A stretch of 64,000 bases of DNA from Physcomitrium patens (lineage: Eukaryota > Streptophyta > Bryopsida > Funariales > Funariaceae), in contig NC_037270.1 in NCBI RefSeq assembly GCF_000002425.4, positions 13,938,445 through 14,002,444 of the forward strand. Reading direction: 5' to 3'. A program made the position numbers and the translations under genes. The notes beneath the pieces are model-generated. The model was not told where the DNA came from. It saw nothing but the letters and a program-made list of their open reading frames with translations, and searched no databases. Of the stretch, positions 46,171 to 58,804 are shown piece by piece (within the stretch, counting starts at the first letter, position 1; every line of letters begins with the position of its first letter).

Positions 46171-47993
46171 AAAATCACGCGGCGATGTTCAACAGAGTCG
46201 ATTAGGGCTACAAATGTTCGACGATTTCGTGGATGTGCGAGGAACTGCAGAGGAAGTGAGATGAGCTTCGTTTTTTTCACCCTCGTTACTTCTCACACTG
46301 AGAATTTTCGATGAAATGTTTTCCGCAAGCGTTGTTTTGTAAACAGGAACGCCACGAGAGGATAAGTGAGCAAGAGGATGGGAAGAAGTGCAGGTGCTTT
46401 AAGTGCTGTTGGTTTCCTCCGGGGAATTAGCTGACAACCTGCACCAGGGAAGCAGTCGTTTGGAGCTGGCGATCGAGACGAGAGCACATGAAGCAGCTCT
46501 GTACCTTCAGAGCCAACCTCCAAAGTCTCCCACCACTAACTAACTACAACGCCACCACCACCTCCCACCTTCGATGAGTTTCTGGTATTCTATTCCAGGC
46601 TCTGTACACTTCCAGCTGCAGCTCTGATCAGCATTGTTTGCTGGGCAGGTGGCAATGCCTGCAGCTTCGAATGGCAACAGTCAATAAGATCCGGTTTCCT
46701 TGTCAAGGGCCCTCGCTGCTAGTAGGAGCAAAACTAGTTATGATGGTGGACATAAATTCACTTCGTGGTTTTTCATTGCAGCTTTTATGGTGGACCTTTG
46801 CTGTTTGATAACGTTCGTTTTCACGTGGGATTTTGGAGCATTCCGATGCCAAGTCTACGGTAGACCGGACTGCTTCTTGTGAGGGAAACGGACATTGGCA
46901 ACAAGCATTCTTCTTGCTGGGTAAATGAGTTCAAGCAGTTTTGCTTTCGGCAGTCTATCTGTCAGCTACAGATCCATAATAACACCATCAAAAACAAAGA
47001 TCCATAACCCAATAGCCTCGCGTACTTGCCATTTACAAAAGTAGAGGTCGATGAGGCGGATGAACTCGAGCAGAACGCTGAGAGTTGATTCAACGCGAGC
47101 GGTAAGATGATTTCGTCAGAATGGTGAGGGAACAGATGGAATATGCACCACTGACACAACTTATTGCAATCACTTTCTACTCTATGATCACATCTTTCAA
47201 TATCCAGGCTGCGTGGCAAGTATCAATAATTAAAAAAAAAAATAAAAAAATAAATGTCGACGAAAGAATATTTAGGATTCAAGCGCAGCACACAAAAATT
47301 TGTTGATTGTTACTAACTCAGCGAGACACAATCTCGGGTGGACTTCTAGAAAAAGAGGTGGAATTCCGTGGATTGGTATGTGAAAAAAACAAAAACAATA
47401 ACAAAATTAAACTTCACACCGGAGTCCAGTTTCTATGTTCACAATGCTCTTGTATAGCATCGAGTGCCAGCTTCGCAATGCGCTTTCACCCTGCTGTGGT
47501 AAAGGCAACATCGGCTGCACTTGAATCATTTTATGCAGAGCACAGACAGACAGAATCAGAGCCGCTTCTGACATGAGCAGCGAGGGTGGCAGAGGATGAA
47601 ATCGTGGGGGGATGAACAAAGGACAATGAAGCTCCCTCTTCAGACTAATAAAAGTACCTCCCCCACATCGCTGGTATGTGTGGCACCACAAAACTCGACG
47701 AGCAGCATTCCCAGCTCAGAGCTCCCGAGTCTCCTCTACAAAGTCTAGACACACGGTGTACAACACCCACTGGTGATATTTTACCCTGAGAAGCAGTCAG
47801 TTTGTCCTTCTCAGTTGATCACCACCTCCTCTCATCAGCACTTGATCGTAATCCCAACCCCCATCTCTCATACTCTCATTTCGGCGTTCGATACAAAGGT
47901 TGGAGCTGCAGAGGCCTGAGGCATCGGTCATTTCGTTTTCTAGAGAAGTGGGTTCAGTTTGTTTGTAAGGAGGTGCAATCTGCAGCAGCCGCA
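46171..47993. other. Upstream region of expansin copy 3
   Basis: GC-balanced with short unrecognised frames. Its last few hundred bases should be promoter and leader. The expansin reading frame stays open 64 codons upstream of its ATG, but with no ATG in that part. Confidence 0.45.
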
Positions 47994-49286
47994 ATGGCCA
48001 TTCCGTGGAGTAGCGTGGTGTTGGTGACTCTTGTTTCATTGATGGCCTGCGCTGAGGCCAAGGGGAGCAGCTTCATGGGCAGCGACTGGGGGAGAGCCCA
48101 TGCCACTTTCTATGGTGGAGCTGACGCTTCTGGTACTCAAGGTGGGTGCCAAGGCCGGTTACTTCGATCTTTGTGGCCACTGACTTGAATGAGCGTGGTT
48201 GGCTCCAGCTACGGTGAAAGCGTTCGCGAGGTGTCCCGGTTGTGACTGTAGTTAACAGGAACGAATGTCATAAATGTCTGTTACCCTCATTGTTGCGTGG
48301 TTGTCCGTGGCTAGCAAAGAATTCTTCTACTCTCCTGTAACGCCGTTTAGAAGCTCTGGCGCAGTTCTCGTTTTCAAGATTAGGTCCTCTGTAATGCGAG
48401 TGTGACAGTACGAGTTTTCTGGTTAATATCGCTGATTTTCCTCTTTGTAGACACGTACGTGCCCAACCCTACTCATGAGAGTGGTCGATTTCTGAGGTTG
48501 TGCATTGTTAATGCTTCTGTAGGTGGAGCTTGTGGATACGGAAATCTCTACAGCACTGGCTACGGAACAAACACAGCCGCACTGAGTTCTTCGTTGTTCA
48601 ACTCCGGCCTCAGCTGCGGAGCCTGTTACGAGCTCACGTGCGATCCATCCGGTTCTCAGTACTGCCTCCCAGGTGGTTCCGCTATCATCACTGCAACAAA
48701 CTTCTGTCCTACCGGTTCTAACGGAGGCTGGTGCAATCCACCCAAGCAGCACTTTGATTTGGCACAACCTGTCTTTAGCAAGATAGCTCGCACAGTGGGC
48801 GGCGTAATCCCTATCAATTACAGAAGGTAGACCTTGACAATCCAGCCCTTCGTTCAAACGTACGGCGTTTCGCTCCACATTCATGTTAATGACTCTCTTT
48901 GAGATGCTTTGGGTTTCTGGTTAGCTTCAATTTTGACACGTTTCTGAATCTGATTTTCTGCTCTGTTGGCTGCCAGAGTGCCCTGCTCCAAGTCTGGAGG
49001 CATGAGGTTCACCGTGAATGGAAACCCCTACTTTCTGCTGGTGCTCGTCACAAACGTCGGAGGGGCTGGTGATGTCCAGCAATTGTACATCAAGGGTGCC
49101 AGCACTGGCTGGCTACCCTTGAAGCGCAACTGGGGGCAGATGTGGCAGTTTACCGGCAACAGTGGCATGCATGGCCAAGCCATCTCCTTCAAGGCTGTCA
49201 CCAGCGATGGCGCTGAGGCCATATCCCCAAATGTAGCTCCAGCCAACTGGGGCTTCGGACAGACTTTCGAGGGCTCCAACTTTTGA
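47994..49286 (+). CDS. Alpha-expansin, copy 3 (three exons)
   Basis: Alpha-expansin with exons 47994-48141, 48523-48826 and 48977-49286, giving 253 residues. GT-AG introns sit at the same positions and phases as in copies 1 and 2. A signal peptide covers about residues 1-22 (ends ACAEA). Domain 1 has [37 protein letters not shown] and HFD at 126-128. Domain 2 has [34 protein letters not shown] and [10 protein letters not shown]. It shares [20 protein letters not shown] and the FEGxNF end with copy 1, so those two are the closer pair. The start is the only ATG near the signal peptide. A possible AATAAA is at 49865, 579 bases past the stop. Confidence 0.97.
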
Positions 49287-52200
49287 ATACATTGATAACC
49301 GGCCAATCATCGCAGTGATACCATTTTGAGATGATCCGGCATTGCTGAGGCGTTCGATAGACCGACCGCCCGCTTCTACAAAGTGTCAAGTCTGCCCTCC
49401 GAACTTCGTCTAAGATATTCAGTCTCCGTATTTGGATGTGGTGAGTGATCTGCACGTGACCACCTTTGCTTGTAACAGCCCTTACCGATTGGGCTGGAGG
49501 CGAAGATGCAGAGAGCACATAGAGGATGCCGAGGTGTGTGCATATATACAGGTCCGTGTGTCAATGGTTTTTCATTACACCACCCGCTCCAGCTTCCACG
49601 CATTGTACTATTCACTGACGACGTTCGCGATCCTTACATACGTTAAGTTCCACATGATTTTGATCCCTTGAGAGCTTGGGCTCGGAGAGATGAACCTGCT
49701 GTAGGTAGTGATTAGTTCAGTTTACTGTCCCGAGTCTTCGGCTCCACAAGTCTCCATTAAATTTGAGGTGTGCCCAGGTGGTCATATATATATATAGATA
49801 TAGGGATAAATCGTAGTGCTTCGTTAATTGACCACCTGAACCAGCTCATCTGATCTCTCCAGTTAATAAAAAGTAAGTCGTGCACAAGCGCATTTGCTTG
49901 CTTGCTTGTATTAATTTATAACGCTTTTGCTATCCTGTGTGTAATGCCCTCGATAGGTCTTCTACCCTAAAATTTTTATTAGTAACTTAGCTATAGTGGA
50001 ACTCCCACATGATAATCTCAATTGGGCACTTGAAATGTACCTACGGGTTAAGTAATATGAAGGATGATATTTGCATCCCAGGTCAGCTTTGAAATGTTTG
50101 CAGTGTCTAAGGTAGGTTACCCAAATATTCTACCGGCTTGCGAAAGTGTCTCGCATCAAGCTAGCTAACTTGCGAAATAATCGAGAATCTTCTTTTATAA
50201 TTCGTTAAAGAGGTTTCGTAAAAGCCTTGCAACAATTTCTAGAAATACTGATAAGAACATTTTGAAGAGGCATGCGCTATTGCCATTCATTACTTCATCT
50301 TTCTCTCCCAAATTATTTCTGCAGAGCTTCGAATCAGCCTCACCAACAGACACCAATTTCAGCTTACTTCAAAGCATATGTTAGCTCCATCGCCCAAAAT
50401 GGTCATTGAAACCATCATCGTACTTTCATTGCTTTGCACTGAAATGTCTGAAGAAGATTGGGAGAGTATCAGGTTCTCACAAACTATATTAATTTGTTCA
50501 GCTATTTACAATCAAGCCAGTGAATTGCTTGTGTAGTTGTCTGCTCATGGAAGTTCAGCAGGCTGTCATAAATGAGTTATCAGCACCATTATTGGATATA
50601 GATTTATCTCAATACTATTAGGTCCATGTTGTGGCATGATTTGAGAAGTGAGAGATTTGATACAGCCGCTTAATCTGGTGACAATTTGATGGCAGACTCA
50701 CATACTCATGGGATTAGATTTATGAGGGCTGATGAATTAGAATTTGATGGATTTCACACATGCCAACACTGATCAGGTGCATTACGTATTTAAAGAAATG
50801 AAAAAGTATGCATAGTAGACTTGAGACTGGGCCTCACGAATTGCCCACAATGCCCGCATAATTGGCAAGAAAAAACACAATGAAAGCGGATTTTCCGCCT
50901 CTGGCTTGCTACAACCTGAAAGTTCTCTGCTGCTGCTTGGCCATGTCAAACTGCCAGAATGGTGAGCAATTCTCCTCAGCATTAATCTTGCCATGAAGCA
51001 TTTCAACCAGTTGACCAAGCCTGAAATTTCATGTGCAGACATTGAAATCCAGGATGTCTGTGATGAATGGCGATTGGCTCAATGGATGCTGGAATTTCCG
51101 TAACTTAATGCCGAACAGTTTGACGTTTTCTAAGGCATACATGACCCTTTACTCCTTCAAGCATTACCTTACGGGAAAACCACTCCAGAATACATATGCA
51201 AATGATTCTGCTTGCTTCTAGTCACCACATCATGGTCAGCAAAGTGCATCAAGTTCCAAAGCACTAGGGGCTTCACTCAAGCCTTGCTTAGACCCTGGCT
51301 TTATAGCCATTGCCTCCACTCGCGCAGGTTTACTCAAACATGTTGCTGAAAGCTGATTTCAAGAGTTTTCCTAGAACCCCTTGTTGTGGGTTCCTGTGCA
51401 TCCTCATGCACTTCTTCTTGCGCACGCAATTCCAGATCCGAGTTGGACGTCGTGCCAACGTCGTCAGAGACCCCACCCCAAGTCTAACTTCCAGCAAAGG
51501 ACGGCAAGTCATCTTGCAAGGCAGACAAGAAATCCCATGAGCGCTGGGGTGGCACCATCTTGGATCCAATTCAATGTCAGGTCGGGAACATGCGCTTCCT
51601 GACACGCACAAGCCTTTTCACCTGCCACGGTCAGTTGGCAACACCCGCCCCGCCACCGGTCTAGCTCCCTTCTACGCTGGCTCGACAGACTCATCAAAAC
51701 AAAAGCAAAGAGAGTAGCTCTCTCGTCAGCCTGCGAACCGGGAGCTGTCAGAAGCCCGAGTCCATTCAAGTACTGATCAGTGCAAAGGGACTGGATTGAT
51801 GGGCTGGACGCAGCAGCGGCTTCATGGATGAGGTCTTTTGCAAGGATGGCTCCCCACGGCTGATCCACGCTTCCGTCTCCATCTCCGTCGTCATCCTCCA
51901 CGCAATAATGTTGTCGCCTCTTGACGACATCGCCCTCCAATAGTTGCCTCGGTGCCGTAATGCAACCAACTCATTGTCCTCTGTTTGTGGACAGCAACCA
52001 GCGTCAGCCTCAGTCCCATTCTCCACCTCCATCCCCCCCTTCACCCTCTCTCTCTCTCTCTCCCGCCCTCGCAAACAACACACATCGGCAACTCGCGCCT
52101 CGCGGTGTTGCGTCAGTCACTACACACACAGCTATGACGGACATTTCACTGACCCAGTATTATTCATTCCCCCCCTCGAGTGCCCCAAACCCTAAAACCT

Positions 52201-52814
52201 CGCCGGACGTGCATCCGACGACTGCTCGACGAAGAATCTTTTCGTTTCGAATTCGTTAACGAAATATATTGTACATATTAATAGGTTCAATACCTCCCAA
52301 CAACCTTGTGTACAAATCCCTCTTGGTTTGGAAAATACGTACTTTGTACATGGTGGTGTCCATTTGGCTCACACTTTGTCTTAAAGGCCATTATGGGATT
52401 TTTACAAGGATAAAAAATAATAATAATAATAATCATAATACCATTAATGGAGGAAAATAATAGATATTGAAGCAAGATAAAGGACTATAGGATCCATGGG
52501 TGAATGGATCTTTGTTGAACATTTCTCCTATAATAAATTCTTGCACATGTGTCCATGTGATTATTTATTGAGAAAGAAGTAGAAATTCATATTAAAGAAT
52601 AATTTTTTTCAATAAAGGAATTACAACATTTTTACAACAAACTCTGGTTGAAATGTTGTCAAAGTACAATAACTCTATAAGTTATGTCATTTTTTATTTC
52701 TAGATTTTTTGTTCTATCTTCTAACTTTTATTTTATAAAGTAATAGATTTGGAAGGAATTAATAGCACATTAGATAGCTACATAGATTTTAGATGTTAAT
52801 TCATACTATATATG

Positions 52815-52830
<16 letters not shown>
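49287..52830. other. Intergenic DNA after expansin copy 3, with one candidate exon
   Basis: No recognised gene. On the minus strand, 51020-50916 is bounded by a good acceptor (AAATTTCAG) and a donor (AG/GTTGTA). It encodes LGQLVEMLHGKINAEENC then SPFWQFDMAKQQQRTF. No partner exons were identified. A minus-strand frame at 51940-51509 is open for 143 codons but begins with TTG. An exact telo-box AAACCCTAA lies at 52187-52195. A pyrimidine (TC) run sits near 52045-52060. Confidence 0.35.

Positions 52831-52860
<30 letters not shown>
52831..52860. repeat. (TA)n(GA)n compound microsatellite
   Basis: A TA tract followed by about 14 GA units, directly abutting the left end of the second MITE-like copy. 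Confidence 0.95.
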
Positions 52861-52862
<2 letters not shown>

Positions 52863-53050
52863 TTAAATAGATCCAAGCTTTTACTAAATCAATCCATCCA
52901 TCCTAACCATTATGAAAAAAAATAATGTTTTACAGATTTATTCCCCCATTATTGGATTTGCAACCAATAAAAACCAACCACATTCATTATGATTACTATA
53001 TTCTTTATCAAAGGTGGGTCTATTATGTAAAATCATGGATCTATTTAACA
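52861..53050. mobile_element. MITE-like element, copy 2 (190 bp)
   Basis: The left end TGTTAAATAGATCCA is matched exactly by the reverse complement of the right end; similarity then continues imperfectly. The interior aligns with copy 1 at 42075-42256 in the same orientation. It is flanked by GA/TA runs on the left and a TA run (about 53056-53076) on the right. No coding capacity. Confidence 0.8.
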
Positions 53051-54150
53051 TTCATATATATATATATATATATATAGCTTTTTTTGATGTTTCATGTTAT
53101 TTCATGTTAACTTGTTTGTTTTTTATTACCCTTCTTAACAAATATTGTTTGTAGTTCAATTTTGCTTTGCTTTTGTTCTATTATATGTTGATGCATTTAA
53201 ATAAAGAATTTAATTTTTTTATTTTAAAATATTTTGGGTGAATTATTTTTAAAATAAAATTTCTTGTTATAATTTTTTTAATATATCTATAAATATATAT
53301 TAAAAATAAATAAGTATATTTGCATAAAAAACTAGGTATGTTAGGTTTTAAATAACATTAATTATTTCACTTGAATAATTTTTTCTAAGTAGATGTGATC
53401 ACTTGGAAGGCTCAATAGATAGATAGAAATATAAAAATAAATAAATAAAGAGGTTAAGGGGGTCTTTATACTTAGGAGTTCATTTTGAAAGATCATGGTA
53501 CAAAAGGTTTACAAAGGTCTCTTGTTATGTACAGAAAAACTCATTTTTAAAAGCCTTAATCTTTGGAGTAGTGATAATTTATTGTTGATGTTTGGTTTCT
53601 TTTCTTTTCTTTGTAGATTTAGTATAACATTAAAATAATCATACATGGGTTTTGAATTGCAAAACAATTATAATCACTATGCAAAGAAAAGAAACCAAAC
53701 AAAAGTTACGAAAAACTGATTATTGTATTTTTGTTAAACTTGATGAACAAATATAATATAGAGTTTTTTATATGAATATTATTATAAAAGATCAGGAAAC
53801 TTGAAATCATCCAAGGATGAGTCCTGAAATTAATTTAACAGTCTGAAAATGAACAGAACAAGGAGGATCCGAAAAATTAATTGGAAATTAAAAATAATAA
53901 TTTTGTGACTAAAATTACATAGTATTATAATCTGAAACTGCAGGGAACAAGTTTTTATTTATTTTTATTTTTATTTTTATTTTTATGAAAACCATAATTA
54001 ATTTTAAAATGCCATGTATGTATGAATATTTATATATATATATATATATATATACAAATACAATGCTGGGGTTCAATCGTAAAATGCTCTTGAAAAGTGT
54101 TGGAAGTCCACGACTGCATTTTTTTCTAATTTATTATTTATCAACATTTC

Positions 54151-54185
<35 letters not shown>

Positions 54186-54461
54186 TTTCCCAAAGTGATT
54201 TTGTCTTATTGAACATTTCCATAGCATCCAAAGCATCCAAGGAGGGTAACCCAGAGACTTTTCATCTTCATTCATATTACATACATAATGCTTAGAATTA
54301 AAAACCCTAATTGTAATACATCACCATCTTGTGTCACACCCAAGCCTTTGTCCAAGATATCCATGTCATAGGGCATGTTTTTTGTTTTTCCCTGGAAGCT
54401 TCAGGGAAAAGTGGAAATCTGCCCTCAAAAAGCCATTAGTGTACTTCTGTACTTCCTTCCT

Positions 54462-54492
<31 letters not shown>

Positions 54493-56055
54493 GTTTTTTT
54501 TCTAACTTTACTGGTTTTTTTCCCTCTTCCCTTTGTGAGGTAGACATTCTCTCTGCCACTTTACCCTGTCAAGCCAAGAGTGATCAGAAGAGTCAGACCA
54601 TCCAAACCTTTTTCTACTACACATGTAATCTGAGCATTTGGTGCAATTTTTTTGGAAAAAAGAAAATCTTGGGACAAGCAGAGGGCATATATTTCAGCTA
54701 CGCCAGCTGCGGGCAGCAGAAACTAAGAGATGGCATTGGGTGAATGGTGCAAATCCAGCCTTTCTCTACCAACCCAAATTGTACAGGTAGCTCAGAAATG
54801 AAACTCTTCAACTCTATCGAAGCTTCGAAAGCTGGGCATGCATTACTCTTACATGTTTCACTTCTAAGAAACTAATCAGACTATAAATAAAATAAAATAA
54901 CATAATACAACATAAAAAGTGAATTCATAATGTATCATGGCAAAAAAGAGAAGAGACTGTGAGTCCAGTCTTTGTTTACGATAACCAACAGAACCATGCA
55001 TCAGCTTCTCACAAGTTCATTGTCATAAGTTGTTAGAAATGTTTAAAAAACGAAGTACACAACTTGTTCCAACAAAACCAGCGTTTGTGTACTTTGTGCT
55101 CTATTCTGTCTTAATGCAAAAAAGTTAAAATTGAGAAGCTGGTTTTCACATGATGATAAGAGCTACAACCACAAACTTGAATAGGAAACTTCTTCCGGAG
55201 AAAGATACCAAAGGTTTCCCTGATCATGAAATGGGCCCATCACCACCAGTGCATCGGTGGAATAAGCTCTGAAATATCACCACTGTGCCACCAGAGAGAT
55301 CGATCTCAAACGGAATTTTGAGCTTACCATCCAGAGCAAGCCGCTTCGGGAAACACGTGGAATCACTATGTGCTTGCCCATAAAGTCCCGCTAACGCTTG
55401 CACAAAGTGTTGCTTGAGATGGGTCTTCTTCTGTGCATGCCGAGGCTTAAAACTACAAAATCTACTGCCCGAGGGGTCTCCGCAGCGCAAATTCCTGTTT
55501 CATCCCGCAGTCCGGTGCAATTCAAAAAATAAGGACCCTATTAGAAACAGGTCCATAATACCACTCGGCAATAAGGAAGACGAACACTCAACTGGTCTTG
55601 CTGGCTGATAAGGGATGAGAACGTGTGTAGCCAACCAACCACCAATTTGGCAACTGTTCGACACTAATTTGGTGCTGCATTAGATGCGGATCAACGTCAT
55701 GGGGTCCGATATTCCGTAGCCAAGTGCAGACGGACTCGAGAAATCCACGGGCTCGTATGGTCCTGGAAGTAGGACCAGACTAGCACAACCTGTCTCATCA
55801 GCTGCAGTATCTTTCGAAACCCACGAGTTTCCCAGTTTGCTGTTGATGCCAGTGACAAGTAAACGTCAGCAAGACCTCCTTTGAGGCCCAAAGCGGCAGA
55901 TCTAGTTGCTCCAATGTATGTGCATGCGGCATTCACCACTAAGGAAAGCTTGCACTGACACTTCGCAATCCATCCATGGCCCGTTCAACGCAGCGTTCCA
56001 CCGCATCACGCTCCTCTCTGGAGATAATTCAAGTACAGAGTCAAGATGTTGAGCT
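53051..56055. other. Mostly AT-rich DNA downstream of the PLAC8 gene
   Basis: Contains TA runs (53056-53076, about 54031-54052, 54157-54180), a 27-base T run at 54465-54491, and an inverted repeat at 53590-53700. 55.2-56.0 kb is GC-balanced and may be 3' untranslated sequence or last exons of the minus-strand PLAC8 gene. No other gene supported. Confidence 0.45.
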
Positions 56056-58666
56056 TCAACGTGATATTAACGGCAGGTGTTGTATTTGAGGTACTTCTCC
56101 GGTCCACGCATGGTCTACTCCAGTATCTAAAAATACAGGTTCTGTAGGCAATTCGACCTTGCATGTCTTCCTCCAAGACGGGTATCTCCTCGGGCGATTC
56201 AGTGCCGGATCTGCTAAACCATTGGGAGAAAACACAACCTGGCTGCCGATGACAAGGATATCACCACGCCCATGCCACACTCCATTGTGCACATTGTTAT
56301 GTTTTAAAGTTCTAGCTTCCTGCATAATCAATGTACTATCGGTTGAGAAGACAGGACGAGCTCAGGGAACACTTAAGTGATATGAATCTTGCATTGAATT
56401 TTTTTGGAGGGAATTCTGTTATTGCTATGCATACAATCTACTTGGGTCTGTAACTGTTCTGGCTAAACATATAATGCTCAGAGAAGACTGAAAAGATAAA
56501 ACTACCTCAGCCCAACTTCAAGTGGAACTAACTAAAGTGAGAACAAAAGTTTTATTACTGCTGGTGCATGTACAAGACTCAATGGATAATAATGATTTAA
56601 ATTTTCAAATAAATGGCCCTCGTATTCAGACACAACAAACATGACCACGATGATATACCTGACATAGTGAACAGCAGCCGCACATAAGGTGATTAAGATG
56701 ATCGTCAATTGTGCTGACAGTGTCGTCGCCTTCACTTCCCTACACATCCTCAGAACAGTAACCATGATCATGAACAATCCAACGACCATCTTAGTCCTAT
56801 TTTTGAAATTCCGCAACCAAAGTCCTCCACGATATTAAAAAAGAGAAGGAAAGAAACAAGGAAAGGACGAATAAAGGTATCCCGATCATGAGATACAAAG
56901 CAATGAGTGGGAATCAAGGCGCACAAGATTGTCACAACCATGATCGACACATCAATGTCATGAAGCACCAACATACACTTTGCAGGGGGGGGGGGTGTGC
57001 GCGAACAACTCAATGAACAACAGAGACAAATAGAGAAATGAGTAGGAGAGAAAAGATCAAGCATTACAGAAAAATGCCCCTTTTCACCCACAGCCAAAAC
57101 CTTTAGCAAAACAAAGGTGACGCAAATGCTAATGGCGCCGTCCAGTCGGGGGAATAAAGTATCTTTCGTATTTGAAACTGAGATGGGTAGCAGAACTCAC
57201 AATAATGTTAAATCTCCTCCGTATGCGGGCACGATAGTGACCAGCATACATAGCAATCACTAAAAATAGACTCACAGTGCCATAGATGTACCATGGTGAA
57301 CCTGTGCACAGAAACGTGACGTAAAAGCATAATGCTCCTATTAGAAGCAGCAAAAAAAATCCTCCCTGCACATGGAAACATTCCAATTAATAAATGTGAG
57401 AAATTCTTTATTGACTAATAGGCATAGTACCAAGAACTTTATGATAAAGATCTAAAACCTTGCAAATCGTCAAACTCTGCATCTTGTGGCTGTGATGTAG
57501 AACTTCGATCATAAGCTCAAACTCTCATTCTATATCTTTGAGAGAGTGAACAATAACCTATCCATAAATACATCCAACTCTTGCTGTTTCACTGGCAGTT
57601 TCTAGAAGCAACCATGCGGATCCGTGACCCTTAAAGCCATTCGTTAAATTGAGTATAGTGCACGATCCTCAACCACAACTGAAGTGTTTCATAAAGACAA
57701 AAACGAGGTAACGTGTGAAAAAATAGATTGTGTTCGAGAAAATGAATATTAGAAGTATCCCACAGAAGAAAGAAATACTTACTTGAACCCAGCTTGTACC
57801 AAAGCCAGACCGCTCCATGTTCGTCCCAAATGTGTGCCACGGACAGCTGCATTTGAATGCAAAGTTAAGAAGTAGGTTTTGAGTACAAAATTTAAAAGAT
57901 GATACATGAACTAAACCAGGTTGCATTCTCTATTAACCTTGCCTAAAATCAAATTAAACGAGAAAAGAGGGGATCTGAGCCAGACGCCAAATGCGGACAT
58001 GAGATCAACACATACATACAAGGTAGCAATGAAAGACAAAGTATGCAACTCACCTTAGGTTGTAGTTCAACCATGGTACATTTATGGCACTTCAAGAGAC
58101 GTACAAATATTAACTATCAAGAACCTAATTCAACATAAAAAATTATCCTAATTCAATCATTCAATGAGTCGATCTACATCTGCTTCCCTGACTTCTTGCT
58201 CTCCTAGCTACATCCACTCACTGCTTTCAACAACACAGCTCTAGCATGATGAACCTCTGCCGCACCGAAACCCATCAGTTTCTATCTACATGAGATTCAT
58301 TCCGATAATACGACGCACTTCATTGCAATATAGAGCTCGTGAAAATAGCCAATCAGGAAGAGGTGAATACCAGGCTGTATGAAGCGTGACATCAGCGTAC
58401 TCACGAACATCAAACAAGCCACCTTCCCACAACCGTTGCAGACCGCCCTCACTGCTGCATGGCGTGCTCACTGCAACACCTGGAGGAAGCTCCACGTAAT
58501 CAAAAGCTCGGAGTGGACGCAACACTCCTTCCTGTAAAGGTTCCTGGCCATCTGGGTCGCGCTCCGCTAGAGAGTCAATAATCACTTCCTTCAAGTCAGA
58601 ATTGCCTTCCAACTGATCCGTTTCGGGAAGCTGTAATGCCGTCCTAGCCTCACTCGCTATAGCCAT
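56056..58666 (-). CDS. PLAC8-family (cysteine-rich, DUF614) membrane protein, five exons
   Basis: Exons on the minus strand: 58666-58371, 57846-57783, 57365-57201, 56739-56659 and 56319-56056. All join in phase through GT-AG introns and give 289 residues. The PLAC8 signature is split over exons: ACCPWHTFGTN (exon 1/2 junction), ERSGFGT, two hydrophobic segments (about 123-140 and 144-161), YRARIRRRFN, DDHLNHLMCGCCSLCQEAR (exon 4/5 junction, about 187-205) and NGVWHGRGD. PLAC8 proteins are plant membrane proteins linked to organ size, metal or calcium transport; the role of this one is not shown. The first 90 residues are acidic and lack known motifs. ATG 58666 follows an ACCC context, and an in-frame stop lies upstream. 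The C-terminus after WHGRGD is less certain. AACCCTA on this strand at 59170-59164 may mark the promoter. Confidence 0.87.
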
Positions 58667-58747
58667 GGGTATGCGTTCTAATAAAGCCCCGAAAAAATTA
58701 TCTCTGCGGAACCTCCGCACAGCAACCGGCACAACCCACGGGCTCAC

Positions 58748-58759
58748 TCAAGCTAACAT
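58748..58759 (-). promoter_or_regulatory. Upstream ORF 2 of the PLAC8 gene (MLA-stop)
   Basis: ATG TTA GCT TGA, ending 81 bases before the predicted main ATG. It matters only if the leader starts upstream of it, which is likely but not shown. Such short upstream ORFs usually lower translation of the main frame. Confidence 0.4.
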
Positions 58760-58774
58760 TGTGAAGCGAGGATA

Positions 58775-58804
58775 CTACAGAACTGCGCCCAGACCTAGCT
58801 CCAT
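58775..58804 (-). promoter_or_regulatory. Upstream ORF 1 of the PLAC8 gene (9 codons)
   Basis: Encodes MELGLGAVL then TAG. It lies just upstream of the second upstream ORF in the probable leader. Same caveat: the transcription start is unknown. Confidence 0.4.

Noticed and set aside
47802..47993. In-frame 64-codon extension upstream of expansin copy 3
   Set aside because: It has no ATG (the frame opens with TTG) and would bury the signal peptide. Treated as leader.
51509..51940. 143-codon minus-strand frame
   Set aside because: The start is TTG with an upstream stop and no early ATG; no recognised domain. It could be part of an unseen gene, but is not supported alone.
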